DNA of 6,315 nt from Candidatus Bathyarchaeota archaeon (GCA_020697635.1 JAEHCT010000080.1:1-6315); one strand, 5' to 3'; shown: positions 1 through 5,277, counted from the first letter of the stretch. Translations and numbers: made by a program. Notes: a model not told the origin generated them from the letters alone.

Positions 1-1
1 T

Positions 2-181
2 GGGGGGACCACCGCCAACACGACCGTGGACGCGAGCCGCCTCCCCGAGGAAGGCGAGTGGCATGAAGTAACCCTCGAGTTCAGCCTAGAGACGGTGTCC
101 ACGGACCTCGAGCTCAGAGGCATACTCCTGAGCGAGGACACCGACATGCTCCTAGACGGCGTCCGCCTAGAGCAACGATGA
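2..181 (+). CDS. C-terminal fragment of an unidentified protein, beta-sandwich-like (5' end outside window)
   Basis: Reading from base 2 gives 59 residues before a TGA at 179-181, with no stop on the way. The fragment alternates polar and hydrophobic residues (W-H-E-V-T-L-E-F-S-L, then L-E-L-R-G-I-L-L) and ends L-L-D-G-V-R-L-E-Q-R. A tryptophan strand, an 'ELR' strand and a closing 'D-x-V-x-L' strand are common at the end of jelly-roll or carbohydrate-binding-like modules of extracellular proteins, so this may be the last domain of a secreted or surface protein. That is inference from pattern only, and I cannot name a family. The coding reading rests on the open frame, the G/C-rich third positions and the TATA box for the next gene lying just after the stop. 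Confidence 0.6.
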   Translation, partial: GGTTANTTVDASRLPEEGEWHEVTLEFSLETVSTDLELRGILLSEDTDMLLDGVRLEQR

Positions 182-190
182 GGGTAAACG

Positions 191-198
191 TTTAAAAG
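191..198 (+). promoter_or_regulatory. TATA-like box of the S17e gene
   Basis: TTTAAAAG lies in a short A/T-rich island in otherwise G/C-rich DNA, just after the stop of the upstream gene. Archaeal transcription normally starts about 25 bp downstream of the box centre. That predicts a start near 220 and a leader of about 15 nt containing the AGGTG ribosome binding site at 224-228. Confidence 0.55.
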
Positions 199-223
199 CG
201 CGGCATGGATGATCACAGCGCAC

Positions 224-228
224 AGGTG
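224..228 (+). promoter_or_regulatory. Ribosome binding site deciding the S17e TTG start
   Basis: AGGTG matches part of the archaeal Shine-Dalgarno consensus (GGAGGTGATC). It sits 7 nt before TTG at 236 and lies downstream of the ATG at 209, which rules that ATG out as the start. Confidence 0.65.
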
Positions 229-235
229 CACGTAT

Positions 236-472
236 TTGGGTAAGGTACGCACGGAGATGATCAAGCGGATAAGCTTGGAGCTGATCGAGAAGTACCCGTA
301 CAGCTTCCAGCCGGAGTTCGAGCCAAACAAACAGTTCCTCAGAGAAATAGGGCTCGACGTGTCCAAGAAGCTCCGCAACAAGATCGCGGGCTACGTCACC
401 ACCATCGTCAAATCAGACATGCTCGCCGAGGCCGAAGAGGCCGCCCAGGAGGCCCTGGAAGAGATCCAGTAG
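236..472 (+). CDS. rps17e: 30S ribosomal protein S17e
   Basis: This is a small-subunit ribosomal protein found in archaea and eukaryotes but not bacteria. The 78-residue product opens M-G-K-V-R-T-E-M-I-K-R, the usual S17e start. It continues with the helix and loop E-K-Y-P-x-x-F-x-x-x-F-E-x-N-K and the signature K-L-R-N-K-I-A-G-Y-V-T at about residues 45-55, and ends in an acidic Ala/Glu-rich tail of about 18 residues. I chose TTG at 236 because it gives exactly the conserved N-terminus and has AGGTG at 224-228, 7 nt upstream. The ATG at 209 would add nine residues (MITAHRCTY) not expected in the family and has no ribosome binding site. The gene seems to be transcribed alone from the TATA box at 191-198. 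Confidence 0.95.
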   Translation: MGKVRTEMIKRISLELIEKYPYSFQPEFEPNKQFLREIGLDVSKKLRNKIAGYVTTIVKSDMLAEAEEAAQEALEEIQ

Positions 473-487
473 CCCAGCCTCACAGAA

Positions 488-493
488 TTTTAA
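488..493 (+). promoter_or_regulatory. TATA-like box ahead of the ParB/SerK-like pseudogene
   Basis: TTTTAA lies in the 45-bp gap after S17e, centred about 27 bp before the ATG at 518. This is the spacing expected for a leaderless archaeal mRNA beginning at that ATG, and no Shine-Dalgarno motif is visible before it. A second T-rich stretch at 511-516 could be an alternative box for a transcript starting near 538. Confidence 0.4.
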
Positions 494-517
494 CACCCGC
501 GAAACGTAGTTTTATCG

Positions 518-1082
518 ATGTCTAGTCATCCCATAGCCTACAGCACAGACCACGAGTGACTCAGACTCGACGTAGCCCTCGCCCCCACCGACAGGCTTCA
601 CATCCACGAGGAGACCATCCCGGAGCGCATACGAAGTCTGGGAGACCGGATCATACGCGACGGTGTCCAGTCAGCTCCCAATATCGTCGACCGCGGTACA
701 TACGTCGTGCTGGTCGGCATGCGCAGAGTAGCCATCATGAAGCGGCTCGGCTGCAGGTTCACATGCGTCTACCTCGTCGACTACTTCCCGAGCATAAGGT
801 GCAGCGATGGATCCGCGTGATCCCCGGCCCCTACGGCGCCGAGAAGGCGGAGAAGGCCCAAGCCGACCTCGACCTCAGGATGGAGCCCTACGAGCCGGTG
901 AGAAGCCCCGACGAGGAAGGCGCGTTGCTGCTCATCTACAGGGACCAGACGTACCGCCTAACCAGAAGGGGGAGGACCTGCTTCAGGCCTTAAAGCGGAG
1001 CCACGAGCTGGCCCGATACGAGCCTGGCACCGAGTGGATGAGACGCACCTACGACGAGATCCTATACGTCATTGATTCCTAG
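518..1082 (+). pseudogene. Degraded ParB/SerK-like (ParB/Srx fold) protein: one nonsense codon and two frameshifts
   Basis: No single frame encodes this protein, but three frames join into one family-like sequence. From ATG 518 the frame reads 13 codons to TGA at 557-559. The same frame then continues L-D-V-A-L-A-P-T-D-R-L-H-I-H-E-E-T-I-P-E-R, the ParB/Srx N-terminal domain as in archaeal SerK-type free-serine kinases, through V-V-L-V-G-M-R-R-V and V-Y-L-V-D-Y. One lost base near 796-798 restores S-I-K-V-Q-R-W-I-R-V-I, and another lost base in the G-run 968-972 restores T-R-R-G-E-D-L-L-Q-A-L to TAG at 1080-1082. The family motif I recall, D-G-x-H-R, is V-G-M-R-R here, so Asp and His are gone; H-E-E, near the SerK catalytic Glu, remains. 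The C-terminal K-T-T-R-H-type segment I recall from the family is absent. Alternatively, GTG at 556 with a 1-nt insertion near 565 could be the old start. Substitutions plus three lesions favour a true pseudogene over assembly error. Confidence 0.75.
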
Positions 1083-1649
1083 GAACCGCCTCACCTGTTT
1101 ACGGGTGAACCCGATCTCTATCAGCTTCACGGCGAGCTCATCCGCGGGGACGCCCTCCGACAGCAGCTTGCCCCTTATGTCCTCGATGCTCTCCCGCGGC
1201 TCCCACGGATATATGATCCACTTGTCAGCCGACTCAGCGTAGAAGTCCGGCTCGAATCTGCTCCACGGCTTGTGGTGAAGAGTCGCTATCCTGACCTCCC
1301 CTGGACCAAGGCTGTCAACGTAATCCTTAACGACCTTGAGGCTGCTCCCGGAGTCGGCGACGTCGTCCACCACCAACACGTTGAGGCCCGCGATGTCCGC
1401 GTTTAGCGGGTACTTCACCTGAGGCTTGTCGTTCTTCTCGTTGACCCCCGCGTAGTATATGACTTGGAGGCTTGCGAGGCTCCGGATGTTGAGCTCGTCG
1501 CTCAGGATCCTGGCGGGGTCGAAGCCGCCGCGGCTCACCGCCACGATGATGTCGGGCCTGAACCCGCTTTCGGCTATCTGGTCGGCGAGCTTCTCGGATA
1601 GACGCTGGACATCCATCCAGGTTATGTAGAGGTACCTCTTGTTGGTCAA
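1062..1649 (-). CDS. Purine-type phosphoribosyltransferase (COG2236/Hpt1-like)
   Basis: This cytoplasmic type I phosphoribosyltransferase of 195 residues transfers the ribose phosphate of PRPP to a base, and is probably a purine-salvage enzyme for hypoxanthine, guanine or xanthine. The PRPP-binding loop is V-L-V-V-D-D-V-A-D-S-G-S-S-L at residues 91-104. The pyrophosphate-loop region V-S-R-G-G-F-D-P-A-R-I-L-S-D-E-L is at about 38-53, and W-I-I-Y-P-W-E at 144-150 is typical of the xanthine/guanine branch. Residues 150-195 add a small helical tail. Start is TTG (complement of 1647-1649): no other start codon lies in frame upstream, and GGGGA sits about 8 nt before it on the minus strand. The gene runs divergently from the Fe-S gene at 1712. 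Its TAG stop lies inside the pseudogene on the other strand, with a 21-nt convergent overlap. Base specificity cannot be read from sequence. Confidence 0.9.
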   Translation of the reverse strand: MTNKRYLYITWMDVQRLSEKLADQIAESGFRPDIIVAVSRGGFDPARILSDELNIRSLASLQVIYYAGVNEKNDKPQVKYPLNADIAGLNVLVVDDVADSGSSLKVVKDYVDSLGPGEVRIATLHHKPWSRFEPDFYAESADKWIIYPWEPRESIEDIRGKLLSEGVPADELAVKLIEIGFTRKQVRRFLGINDV

Positions 1650-1657
1650 CCGCTCTT

Positions 1658-1667
1658 CCCCGCGGGG
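1658..1667. repeat. 10-bp perfect palindrome CCCCGCGGGG in the divergent intergenic region
   Basis: CCCCGCGGGG is self-complementary and sits 8 bp upstream of the phosphoribosyltransferase TTG. On that gene's mRNA it covers the only G-rich ribosome-binding candidate, so a CCC/GGG mini-hairpin with a CGCG loop could partly hide it. It could equally be a protein site or chance in G/C-rich DNA. Confidence 0.3.
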
Positions 1668-1689
1668 CTTGTTAACTTGATGAAGTCTG

Positions 1690-1699
1690 TTTTAAATAA
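1690..1699. promoter_or_regulatory. Shared TATA-like element between divergent genes
   Basis: TTTTAAATAA reads as a TATA box on both strands (TTTAAATA on plus, TTTATTTAAA on minus) and is the only A/T-rich island between the two divergent genes. For the plus-strand Fe-S gene it predicts a transcript start near 1718-1722, at or just before GTG 1721 rather than ATG 1712. For the minus-strand phosphoribosyltransferase it predicts a start near 1669, leaving a leader of about 20 nt. Confidence 0.45.
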
Positions 1700-1711
1700 A
1701 GCGCTTCCGGT

Positions 1712-2590
1712 ATGGACGGTGTGGCATACTTGAAAGACGACCCGGATCGATGGATGGAGAAGGTGATCAAGGACTTCATAGCAGGCCCCGAGAACACGAT
1801 GCGGAAGTGGGGCGGCGAGCCCGCGTGGGCCGAGCCCATCGTCGGCTTCAGCAACGGCGCCGACCCCCTTTACACGTTCTACAAGAAGGACATAGGCGGC
1901 TTCTACCTGTCGCCGCTGGAGCTCATCAGCCACACTCACCCGGGAAAGGAGTTCAAGGCCGACGAGCTCACAGTGGTGAGCTGGATACTGCCCCAGACAG
2001 ACGCAACCAAGAGAGACCATGGGAAGGAGACCCACTTCCCCAGCGAGAGATGGGCGCGTTCAAGGATATTCGGCGAGGAGGTGAACGTCAGGCTCAGGGA
2101 GCACGTGGTCGAGAAGCTGGCCGAGGAGGGCGTCGAGGCCGTCGCTCCAATGCTGTCTCCGCTGTGGAAGAGAGCCGCCTCCGAGAAGTACCTGTACGCC
2201 TCGACGTGGTCTGAGAGACACGCCTCGTACGCCGCCGGGCTGGGCACCTTCGGCCTCAGCGACGGCCTGATAACGCCCCGCGGGAAGGCCATGAGGACGG
2301 GCAGCGTCGTGGCGAACATCAGTATCGATCCCACGCCTAGGCCCTACACAGACCACCACGCCTACTGCCTCTTCTACGCCGAAGGCACCTGCGGCAAATG
2401 CATGGAACGGTGCCCCATAGGCGCCATAACAGAGGAAGGACACGACAAGAGGACCTGCAGCATGTACCTCAACATGACCCGTGAGTACGTGCCCCGCCAC
2501 TACGGGTTCGAAGGCTACGGGTGCGGCTTCTGCCAGACAAACGTACCATGCGAGTCAGGCATACCAGGACAACTTATGCCAGAAAAATAA
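1712..2590 (+). CDS. QueG-related di-[4Fe-4S] oxidoreductase-like protein, function unknown
   Basis: The 292-residue protein resembles the family often annotated as epoxyqueuosine reductase in archaea and anaerobes. It has L-P-Q-T at about 93-96, S-E-R-W-A-R-S-R-I-F-G-E-E at 111-123, Y-A-A-G-L-G-T-F-G-L at 173-182 and G-L-I-T-P-R-G-K-A at 185-193, then a ferredoxin-like C-terminus. There are exactly eight cysteines (219, 227, 230, 234, 249, 271, 274, 280), enough for two [4Fe-4S] clusters; C-x2-C-x3-C-P is at 227-235. True QueG carries V-D-T/S-x-P-V-x-E-R with a catalytic Asp before the A-G-L-G segment; here the equivalent is S-T-W-S-E-R-H, so queuosine chemistry is doubtful. Most archaea also make archaeosine instead. 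The start is uncertain: ATG 1712 has no ribosome binding site, and the TATA box at 1690-1699 suits a leaderless start at GTG 1721 (289 aa). It is convergent with the next gene, 18 bp away. Confidence 0.88.
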   Translation: MDGVAYLKDDPDRWMEKVIKDFIAGPENTMRKWGGEPAWAEPIVGFSNGADPLYTFYKKDIGGFYLSPLELISHTHPGKEFKADELTVVSWILPQTDATKRDHGKETHFPSERWARSRIFGEEVNVRLREHVVEKLAEEGVEAVAPMLSPLWKRAASEKYLYASTWSERHASYAAGLGTFGLSDGLITPRGKAMRTGSVVANISIDPTPRPYTDHHAYCLFYAEGTCGKCMERCPIGAITEEGHDKRTCSMYLNMTREYVPRHYGFEGYGCGFCQTNVPCESGIPGQLMPEK

Positions 2591-2599
2591 TGAAAAAAA
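2583..2599 (-). terminator. T-rich terminator of the surface-protein gene
   Basis: Read on the minus strand, just past the TAA at 2609-2611, the DNA gives a run of seven T then, after a short gap, five T (complements of 2593-2599 and 2583-2587). Oligo-T runs without a hairpin are the usual intrinsic terminators of archaea. The run overlaps the last codons of the plus-strand Fe-S gene, whose own downstream T-run (2607-2610) has only four T. Confidence 0.55.
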
Positions 2600-2608
2600 G
2601 GGTTGGTT

Positions 2609-3931
2609 TTACTCGGTCCTTGTGCTCACTGAGCCGTCCTGGTCGACGGAGCCCATCCACTCGAAGACGGGCTCGGCGTCTACCGTGAGTTCCACTGCGT
2701 AGGTTGGCTTCCAGACAACGGGGAAGCTGACGTTAACGGTCCAGCTTCCAGAGGTGTACTGGTGTTTGCTGAAGCCCAGCAGCCCCTCCGGCGTCAGGTC
2801 CTCCATCTCCCAGAGGAGGGGCGCCTCGACGTCAAGATCAGGATAGTTGGCCGTGACGTACTCCACCGCGATGTCTCTGGCCTGCTCAGGACCCAGTATC
2901 TCCGTCTGATTAGGCGCCAGGCTCGTAGATACCTCTGTAACCGCCGAACTCTGGTCTATTGTTCCCTCCCAGGTGAAGGCGGGCTCCCCGCCATACTCGA
3001 TCTTAACCTCGTACACTGGACGCGCCACGACGGCGTATCCCACGTACAAAGTCCAATCCCCCGCATCATACATCCGCTTCGTGTACCCGATCAGTGCAGG
3101 TACTCCACTCTCGGCAAACTCGGCCCACTCCGCGGGCGTCTCGATGCCCGAGAGCTCCTCGTATTGCTCGATGACGTAGGCGACGGCGATGTCCCTCGCC
3201 TCCTCGGGTGGGAGAAGGTCTGAGACGACCTTCTCCCTCTGGTTCAGCTCGTCCCACACGCCGTCGATGACAGCGCTACGCACCTGGTCGTCGCTGATGG
3301 TTATTCTCATCACGTGACGAGTGATGACTTGGGCTAGCGCCTGTCCAGTCCTGTCTCCGTACCCCGCGTGGCTGCACTCGAACGCGACGGTGATGAAGTA
3401 CTGGACGGGGTAGCTCTCAGCCGCCATGACGTCTACGACCTCGATTGAGCCGGGGACGCCGTCGAAGGTGAAGGTCGGCGAGTTCTTGATAAACTCTATC
3501 GCCATCTCATCTGTCTCCACGGGTGTCGTGTCGTCGTATATCACCGTGGTCTGTCGAAGCTCGTACCAGACGTCGTCAACAACTGCCTCCACCACGGCGC
3601 CGTCCTCCACGGTGATAGTGATCACGTGGTCGGTGACGACGGTGGCCACCATCTGGCCGGATCTGTCGCCGTAGCCCGCGTTGGCGCAGGTGAACTCTAT
3701 GACGACTGTCCAGACGGCCTCCGGAGACTGACTCTTATAAGAGTCTAGGACCTGGATGGAGCCCCCCACGCCGTCCCAGCTATACGTCGGCGCCTCCGAC
3801 AGGAACTCGGTCGCCGTCTTCACCGCCGTTTGTTCCGTGAACACCGGCGTAGTCTGCCAAGCGTAGATCGATAGGGCTGGAAGCGCCCCCATGACTATGA
3901 TCGCGATTAACCATGTCTTAGTTGTGCTCAT
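2609..3931 (-). CDS. Exported or membrane-anchored protein with two tandem domain duplications (A-A'-B-B')
   Basis: I do not recognise an established function for this 440-residue protein. Residues about 6-24 form one hydrophobic segment after T-T-K-T, a signal peptide or N-terminal anchor, so the rest should lie outside the cell. Residues 36-134 (A) and 139-238 (A') are duplicates aligned without gaps at an offset of 104; by hand I count about 40 identities in 87. Each carries D-G-V-x-G-S-I, then C-x-x-A-G-Y-G-D-R-S/T-G-Q (C82, C186) and a closing V-W-x-E-L. These two cysteines are the only ones in the protein and could form a disulfide. Residues about 240-333 (B) and 346-435 (B') are a second pair: P-E-x-A-R-D-I-A-V-x-Y-V, then W-T-x-x-V with P-V-Y/P-T-Y-x-V, ending W-x-G-x-x-D-Q. 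The B units have a PepSY-like look (helix then antiparallel strands), which is inference. ATG is preceded by AGGAG at 3945-3949, a rather long 13 nt away. Confidence 0.88.
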   Translation of the reverse strand: MSTTKTWLIAIIVMGALPALSIYAWQTTPVFTEQTAVKTATEFLSEAPTYSWDGVGGSIQVLDSYKSQSPEAVWTVVIEFTCANAGYGDRSGQMVATVVTDHVITITVEDGAVVEAVVDDVWYELRQTTVIYDDTTPVETDEMAIEFIKNSPTFTFDGVPGSIEVVDVMAAESYPVQYFITVAFECSHAGYGDRTGQALAQVITRHVMRITISDDQVRSAVIDGVWDELNQREKVVSDLLPPEEARDIAVAYVIEQYEELSGIETPAEWAEFAESGVPALIGYTKRMYDAGDWTLYVGYAVVARPVYEVKIEYGGEPAFTWEGTIDQSSAVTEVSTSLAPNQTEILGPEQARDIAVEYVTANYPDLDVEAPLLWEMEDLTPEGLLGFSKHQYTSGSWTVNVSFPVVWKPTYAVELTVDAEPVFEWMGSVDQDGSVSTRTE

Positions 3932-3944
3932 CTTGGTTCACGAT

Positions 3945-3949
3945 CTCCT
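3945..3949 (-). promoter_or_regulatory. Ribosome binding site of the surface-protein gene, unusually distant
   Basis: On the minus strand AGGAG (followed by ATC) lies 13 nt before the ATG at 3931. That is longer than the 6-9 nt seen for other genes in this window. A GTG between them is out of frame, so the ATG remains the best start. Confidence 0.5.
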
Positions 3950-3976
3950 GATGAACGGTGTCGAGTATAATGCTAC

Positions 3977-3985
3977 CGTTTAGAA
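3977..3985 (-). promoter_or_regulatory. Possible TATA-like box of the surface-protein gene
   Basis: The minus strand reads TTCTAAACG here. Its centre predicts a start near 3955, just upstream of the AGGAG at 3945-3949. An alternative A/T-rich element, ATTATAC at 3965-3971, would place the start inside or after the ribosome binding site and fits less well. The first direct-repeat copy (3981-3989) overlaps this box. Confidence 0.3.
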
Positions 3986-4010
3986 CACTTGTTTCAACAC
4001 GTAGAACACT
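3981..4010. repeat. Direct repeat of TAGAACACT, two copies at 21-bp spacing
   Basis: TAGAACACT occurs at 3981-3989 and again at 4002-4010, exactly 21 bp apart (two helical turns). A third, partial AACAC lies between them at 3996-4000. The repeats sit between the divergent surface-protein gene and nadM, overlapping the likely box of the first and just upstream of the likely box of the second, so a regulator bound there could touch both promoters. No known archaeal operator is recognised. Confidence 0.4.
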
Positions 4011-4019
4011 CGGGGAAAA

Positions 4020-4027
4020 ACATAAAC
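4020..4027 (+). promoter_or_regulatory. TATA-like box of the nadM operon
   Basis: ACATAAAC, preceded by a GGGGAAAAA purine run that could act as a B-recognition element, is centred about 26 bp before 4050. A transcript starting there would begin at the GGGAG ribosome binding site (4051-4055), leaving a leader of about 15 nt before TTG 4064. Confidence 0.4.
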
Positions 4028-4050
4028 AGGTTGCCCTCCATTCAAACAAA

Positions 4051-4055
4051 GGGAG
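4051..4055 (+). promoter_or_regulatory. Ribosome binding site deciding the nadM TTG start
   Basis: GGGAG lies 8 nt upstream of TTG 4064 and well downstream of the TTG at 3989, which would otherwise give a longer open frame. Confidence 0.65.
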
Positions 4056-4063
4056 ATACACGA

Positions 4064-4600
4064 TTGACCCGCGCACTTTTCGTAGGCAGGTTCCAGCCCT
4101 TCCACCTCGGGCACCTACACGCCATAGATAAGATACTGGAGGAGAGCGACGAGCTCGTACTGGTAGTGGGCAGCGCCCAGATGAGCCACGAGCACGACAA
4201 CCCCTTCACCGCCGGGGAGCGAATCGAGATGATCCGCGCCGCCCTCGACGCCGCAGACATACCCAGTGAGAGGTACATGATAATACCCATACCGGATGCC
4301 CCCGCCCACAGGGTCTGGGTGAGCGCCGTGGAGAGCCAGACACCGCGGTTCGACCTGGTCTACAGCAACCAGCCCCTGACCAGGCGGCTGCTGATAGAGG
4401 CCGGGTACGAAGTCAGGTACATACCCATGTTCCATCGCGGCAAGTACGAGGCATCCGAGATCAGGCGGAGGATACTGGAGGCGGAGGACTGGAGCGACTT
4501 GGTGCCCCCCGAGGTCTACAGGATAGTTCAGGAGATAGACGGAGAGAACAGGATAAGGGACCTCGCCAAGACGGACTCGGTGAACGCCAGGAGGCGCTAG
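4064..4600 (+). CDS. nadM: Nicotinamide-nucleotide adenylyltransferase (archaeal NMNAT)
   Basis: This cytoplasmic enzyme joins ATP and nicotinamide mononucleotide into NAD+ and pyrophosphate, the last step of NAD synthesis and salvage. The 178-residue product matches the archaeal family in length and motifs. G-R-F-Q-P-F-H-L-G-H at residues 8-17 holds the H-x-G-H nucleotidyltransferase signature. Next come G-S-A-Q-M-S-H at 36-42, N-P-F-T-A-G-E-R-I at 46-54 and V-S-A-V-E-S at 86-91. S-N-Q-P-L-T-R at 101-107 follows, and Y-E-A-S-E-I-R-R-R at 128-136 corresponds to the family's Y-S-G-T-E-I-R-R, which contacts ATP phosphates. I chose TTG 4064 because it gives the family start M-T-R-A-L-F-V-G-R-F and has GGGAG 8 nt upstream; starting at 3989 would add 25 residues with no family likeness. 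It is first of three tightly spaced genes, and the next gene's AGGAGG lies inside its 3' end. Confidence 0.96.
   Translation: MTRALFVGRFQPFHLGHLHAIDKILEESDELVLVVGSAQMSHEHDNPFTAGERIEMIRAALDAADIPSERYMIIPIPDAPAHRVWVSAVESQTPRFDLVYSNQPLTRRLLIEAGYEVRYIPMFHRGKYEASEIRRRILEAEDWSDLVPPEVYRIVQEIDGENRIRDLAKTDSVNARRR
4589..4594 (+). promoter_or_regulatory. Ribosome binding site of the B3/B4 gene inside the nadM 3' end
   Basis: AGGAGG, a near-complete Shine-Dalgarno, lies 8 nt before TTG 4603 within the final codons of nadM. This supports the TTG start and translation of both genes from one mRNA. Confidence 0.75.
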
Positions 4601-4602
4601 AC

Positions 4603-5271
4603 TTGCCGGAGTACCTCAAACTGAGTCGGGGGCTGCAGGAACGGTTCCCCGGGCTGGCCGCCCAGATAGTCAGGTTCAGCGGCGTGACCGTCGCGAGGGA
4701 GAGCCCCGAGCTCGAGCAGTACAAGACTGAGGTCACAGACAGGATACATGAGCGATGGGATGTCGAGGAGCTGAGGGAGCACCCCACGTTCCGGGCGTAC
4801 AGAGACTTCTTCTGGCAGATGGATATCGACCCCACCAAGATCAGGCCCGCCTCGGAGGCCCTCATAAGAAGGGTGCTCAGGGGAAACCCCATCCCCAAGA
4901 TAAACACGTGGGTGGACGCCTACAACCTGGTCTCCATGGAGTCGGCGATCCCTGTCGCAAGCTTCGACGCCGGCCTACTCGGGGGCCCGCTGCTAATGAG
5001 GGAGGCCGTGGAGGGCGAGGAGTTCCTCGGGATAGGCATGAAGAAGTCCGTCGTCTTGGGCGGAGGTGAGGCCGTGATAGAGGACGGCGAACGCCTCGCA
5101 GCCATCTACCCGTACAGGGACGCCGACTACAGCAAGGTGACCATGAAGACGAGGGACGTCCTCATGCTCATTTGTGGCGCCCCAGGGATAACCCTCGCCG
5201 AGTTGGAGGAGAGCGCAGCCCTAGCCATGAGAGCCCTCCCCCGGTTCTGCGGGGGAGCCGCCTCAAAGTAG
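4603..5271 (+). CDS. Stand-alone B3/B4 tRNA-binding domain protein (COG3382-like)
   Basis: The 222-residue protein resembles the B3/B4 domain of the phenylalanyl-tRNA synthetase beta chain, which in the full enzyme holds the site that hydrolyses mischarged Tyr-tRNA(Phe). There is no synthetase core here. Recognisable stretches are F-R-A-Y-R-D-F-F-W-Q-M-D-I-D-P-T-K at residues 63-79, then R-P-A-S-E-A-L-I-R-R-V-L-R-G at 81-94 and I-N-T-W-V-D-A-Y-N-L at 100-109. G-E-E-F-L-G-I-G at 138-145 and I-Y-P-Y-R-D-A-D at 168-175 follow. It may bind or proofread tRNA, but the role of stand-alone forms is not established and I infer no substrate. The TTG start follows the nadM stop by 2 nt and has AGGAGG 8 nt upstream. 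The stop is 6 nt before rtcA, so it is the middle gene of the cluster. Residues after about 195 form an Ala/Glu-rich helical tail. Confidence 0.9.
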   Translation: MPEYLKLSRGLQERFPGLAAQIVRFSGVTVARESPELEQYKTEVTDRIHERWDVEELREHPTFRAYRDFFWQMDIDPTKIRPASEALIRRVLRGNPIPKINTWVDAYNLVSMESAIPVASFDAGLLGGPLLMREAVEGEEFLGIGMKKSVVLGGGEAVIEDGERLAAIYPYRDADYSKVTMKTRDVLMLICGAPGITLAELEESAALAMRALPRFCGGAASK

Positions 5272-5277
5272 AGCACC

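Noticed and set aside
557..559. TGA read through as selenocysteine or by recoding, keeping the gene alive
   Set aside because: Two further frameshifts follow and the conserved Asp/His motif is lost. The position is not a cysteine-like site in the family, and I see no obvious SECIS-like structure.
556..993. 145-residue open frame from GTG 556 as an independent protein
   Set aside because: Its first 80 or so residues are Arg/Pro/His-rich and look like an out-of-frame reading of the ParB-like domain. Only its end (Q-R-W-I-R-V-I onward) belongs to the broken SerK-like gene.
1658..1667. CCCCGCGGGG palindrome as a terminator
   Set aside because: It lies upstream of both divergent genes, no T-run follows on either strand, and no transcript is expected to end there.
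1646..2035. 129-residue minus-strand open frame opposite the Fe-S gene
   Set aside because: Shadow of a well-supported gene; no family likeness, no ribosome binding site, and it overlaps the phosphoribosyltransferase start.
2762..3223. 153-residue plus-strand open frame opposite the surface protein
   Set aside because: Antisense shadow. The minus frame has a signal segment and clear internal repeats that explain the sequence.
3989..4063. 25-residue N-terminal extension of nadM
   Set aside because: No archaeal NMNAT I recall has it, the extension crosses the likely TATA box and ribosome binding site, and TTG 4064 gives the exact family start.
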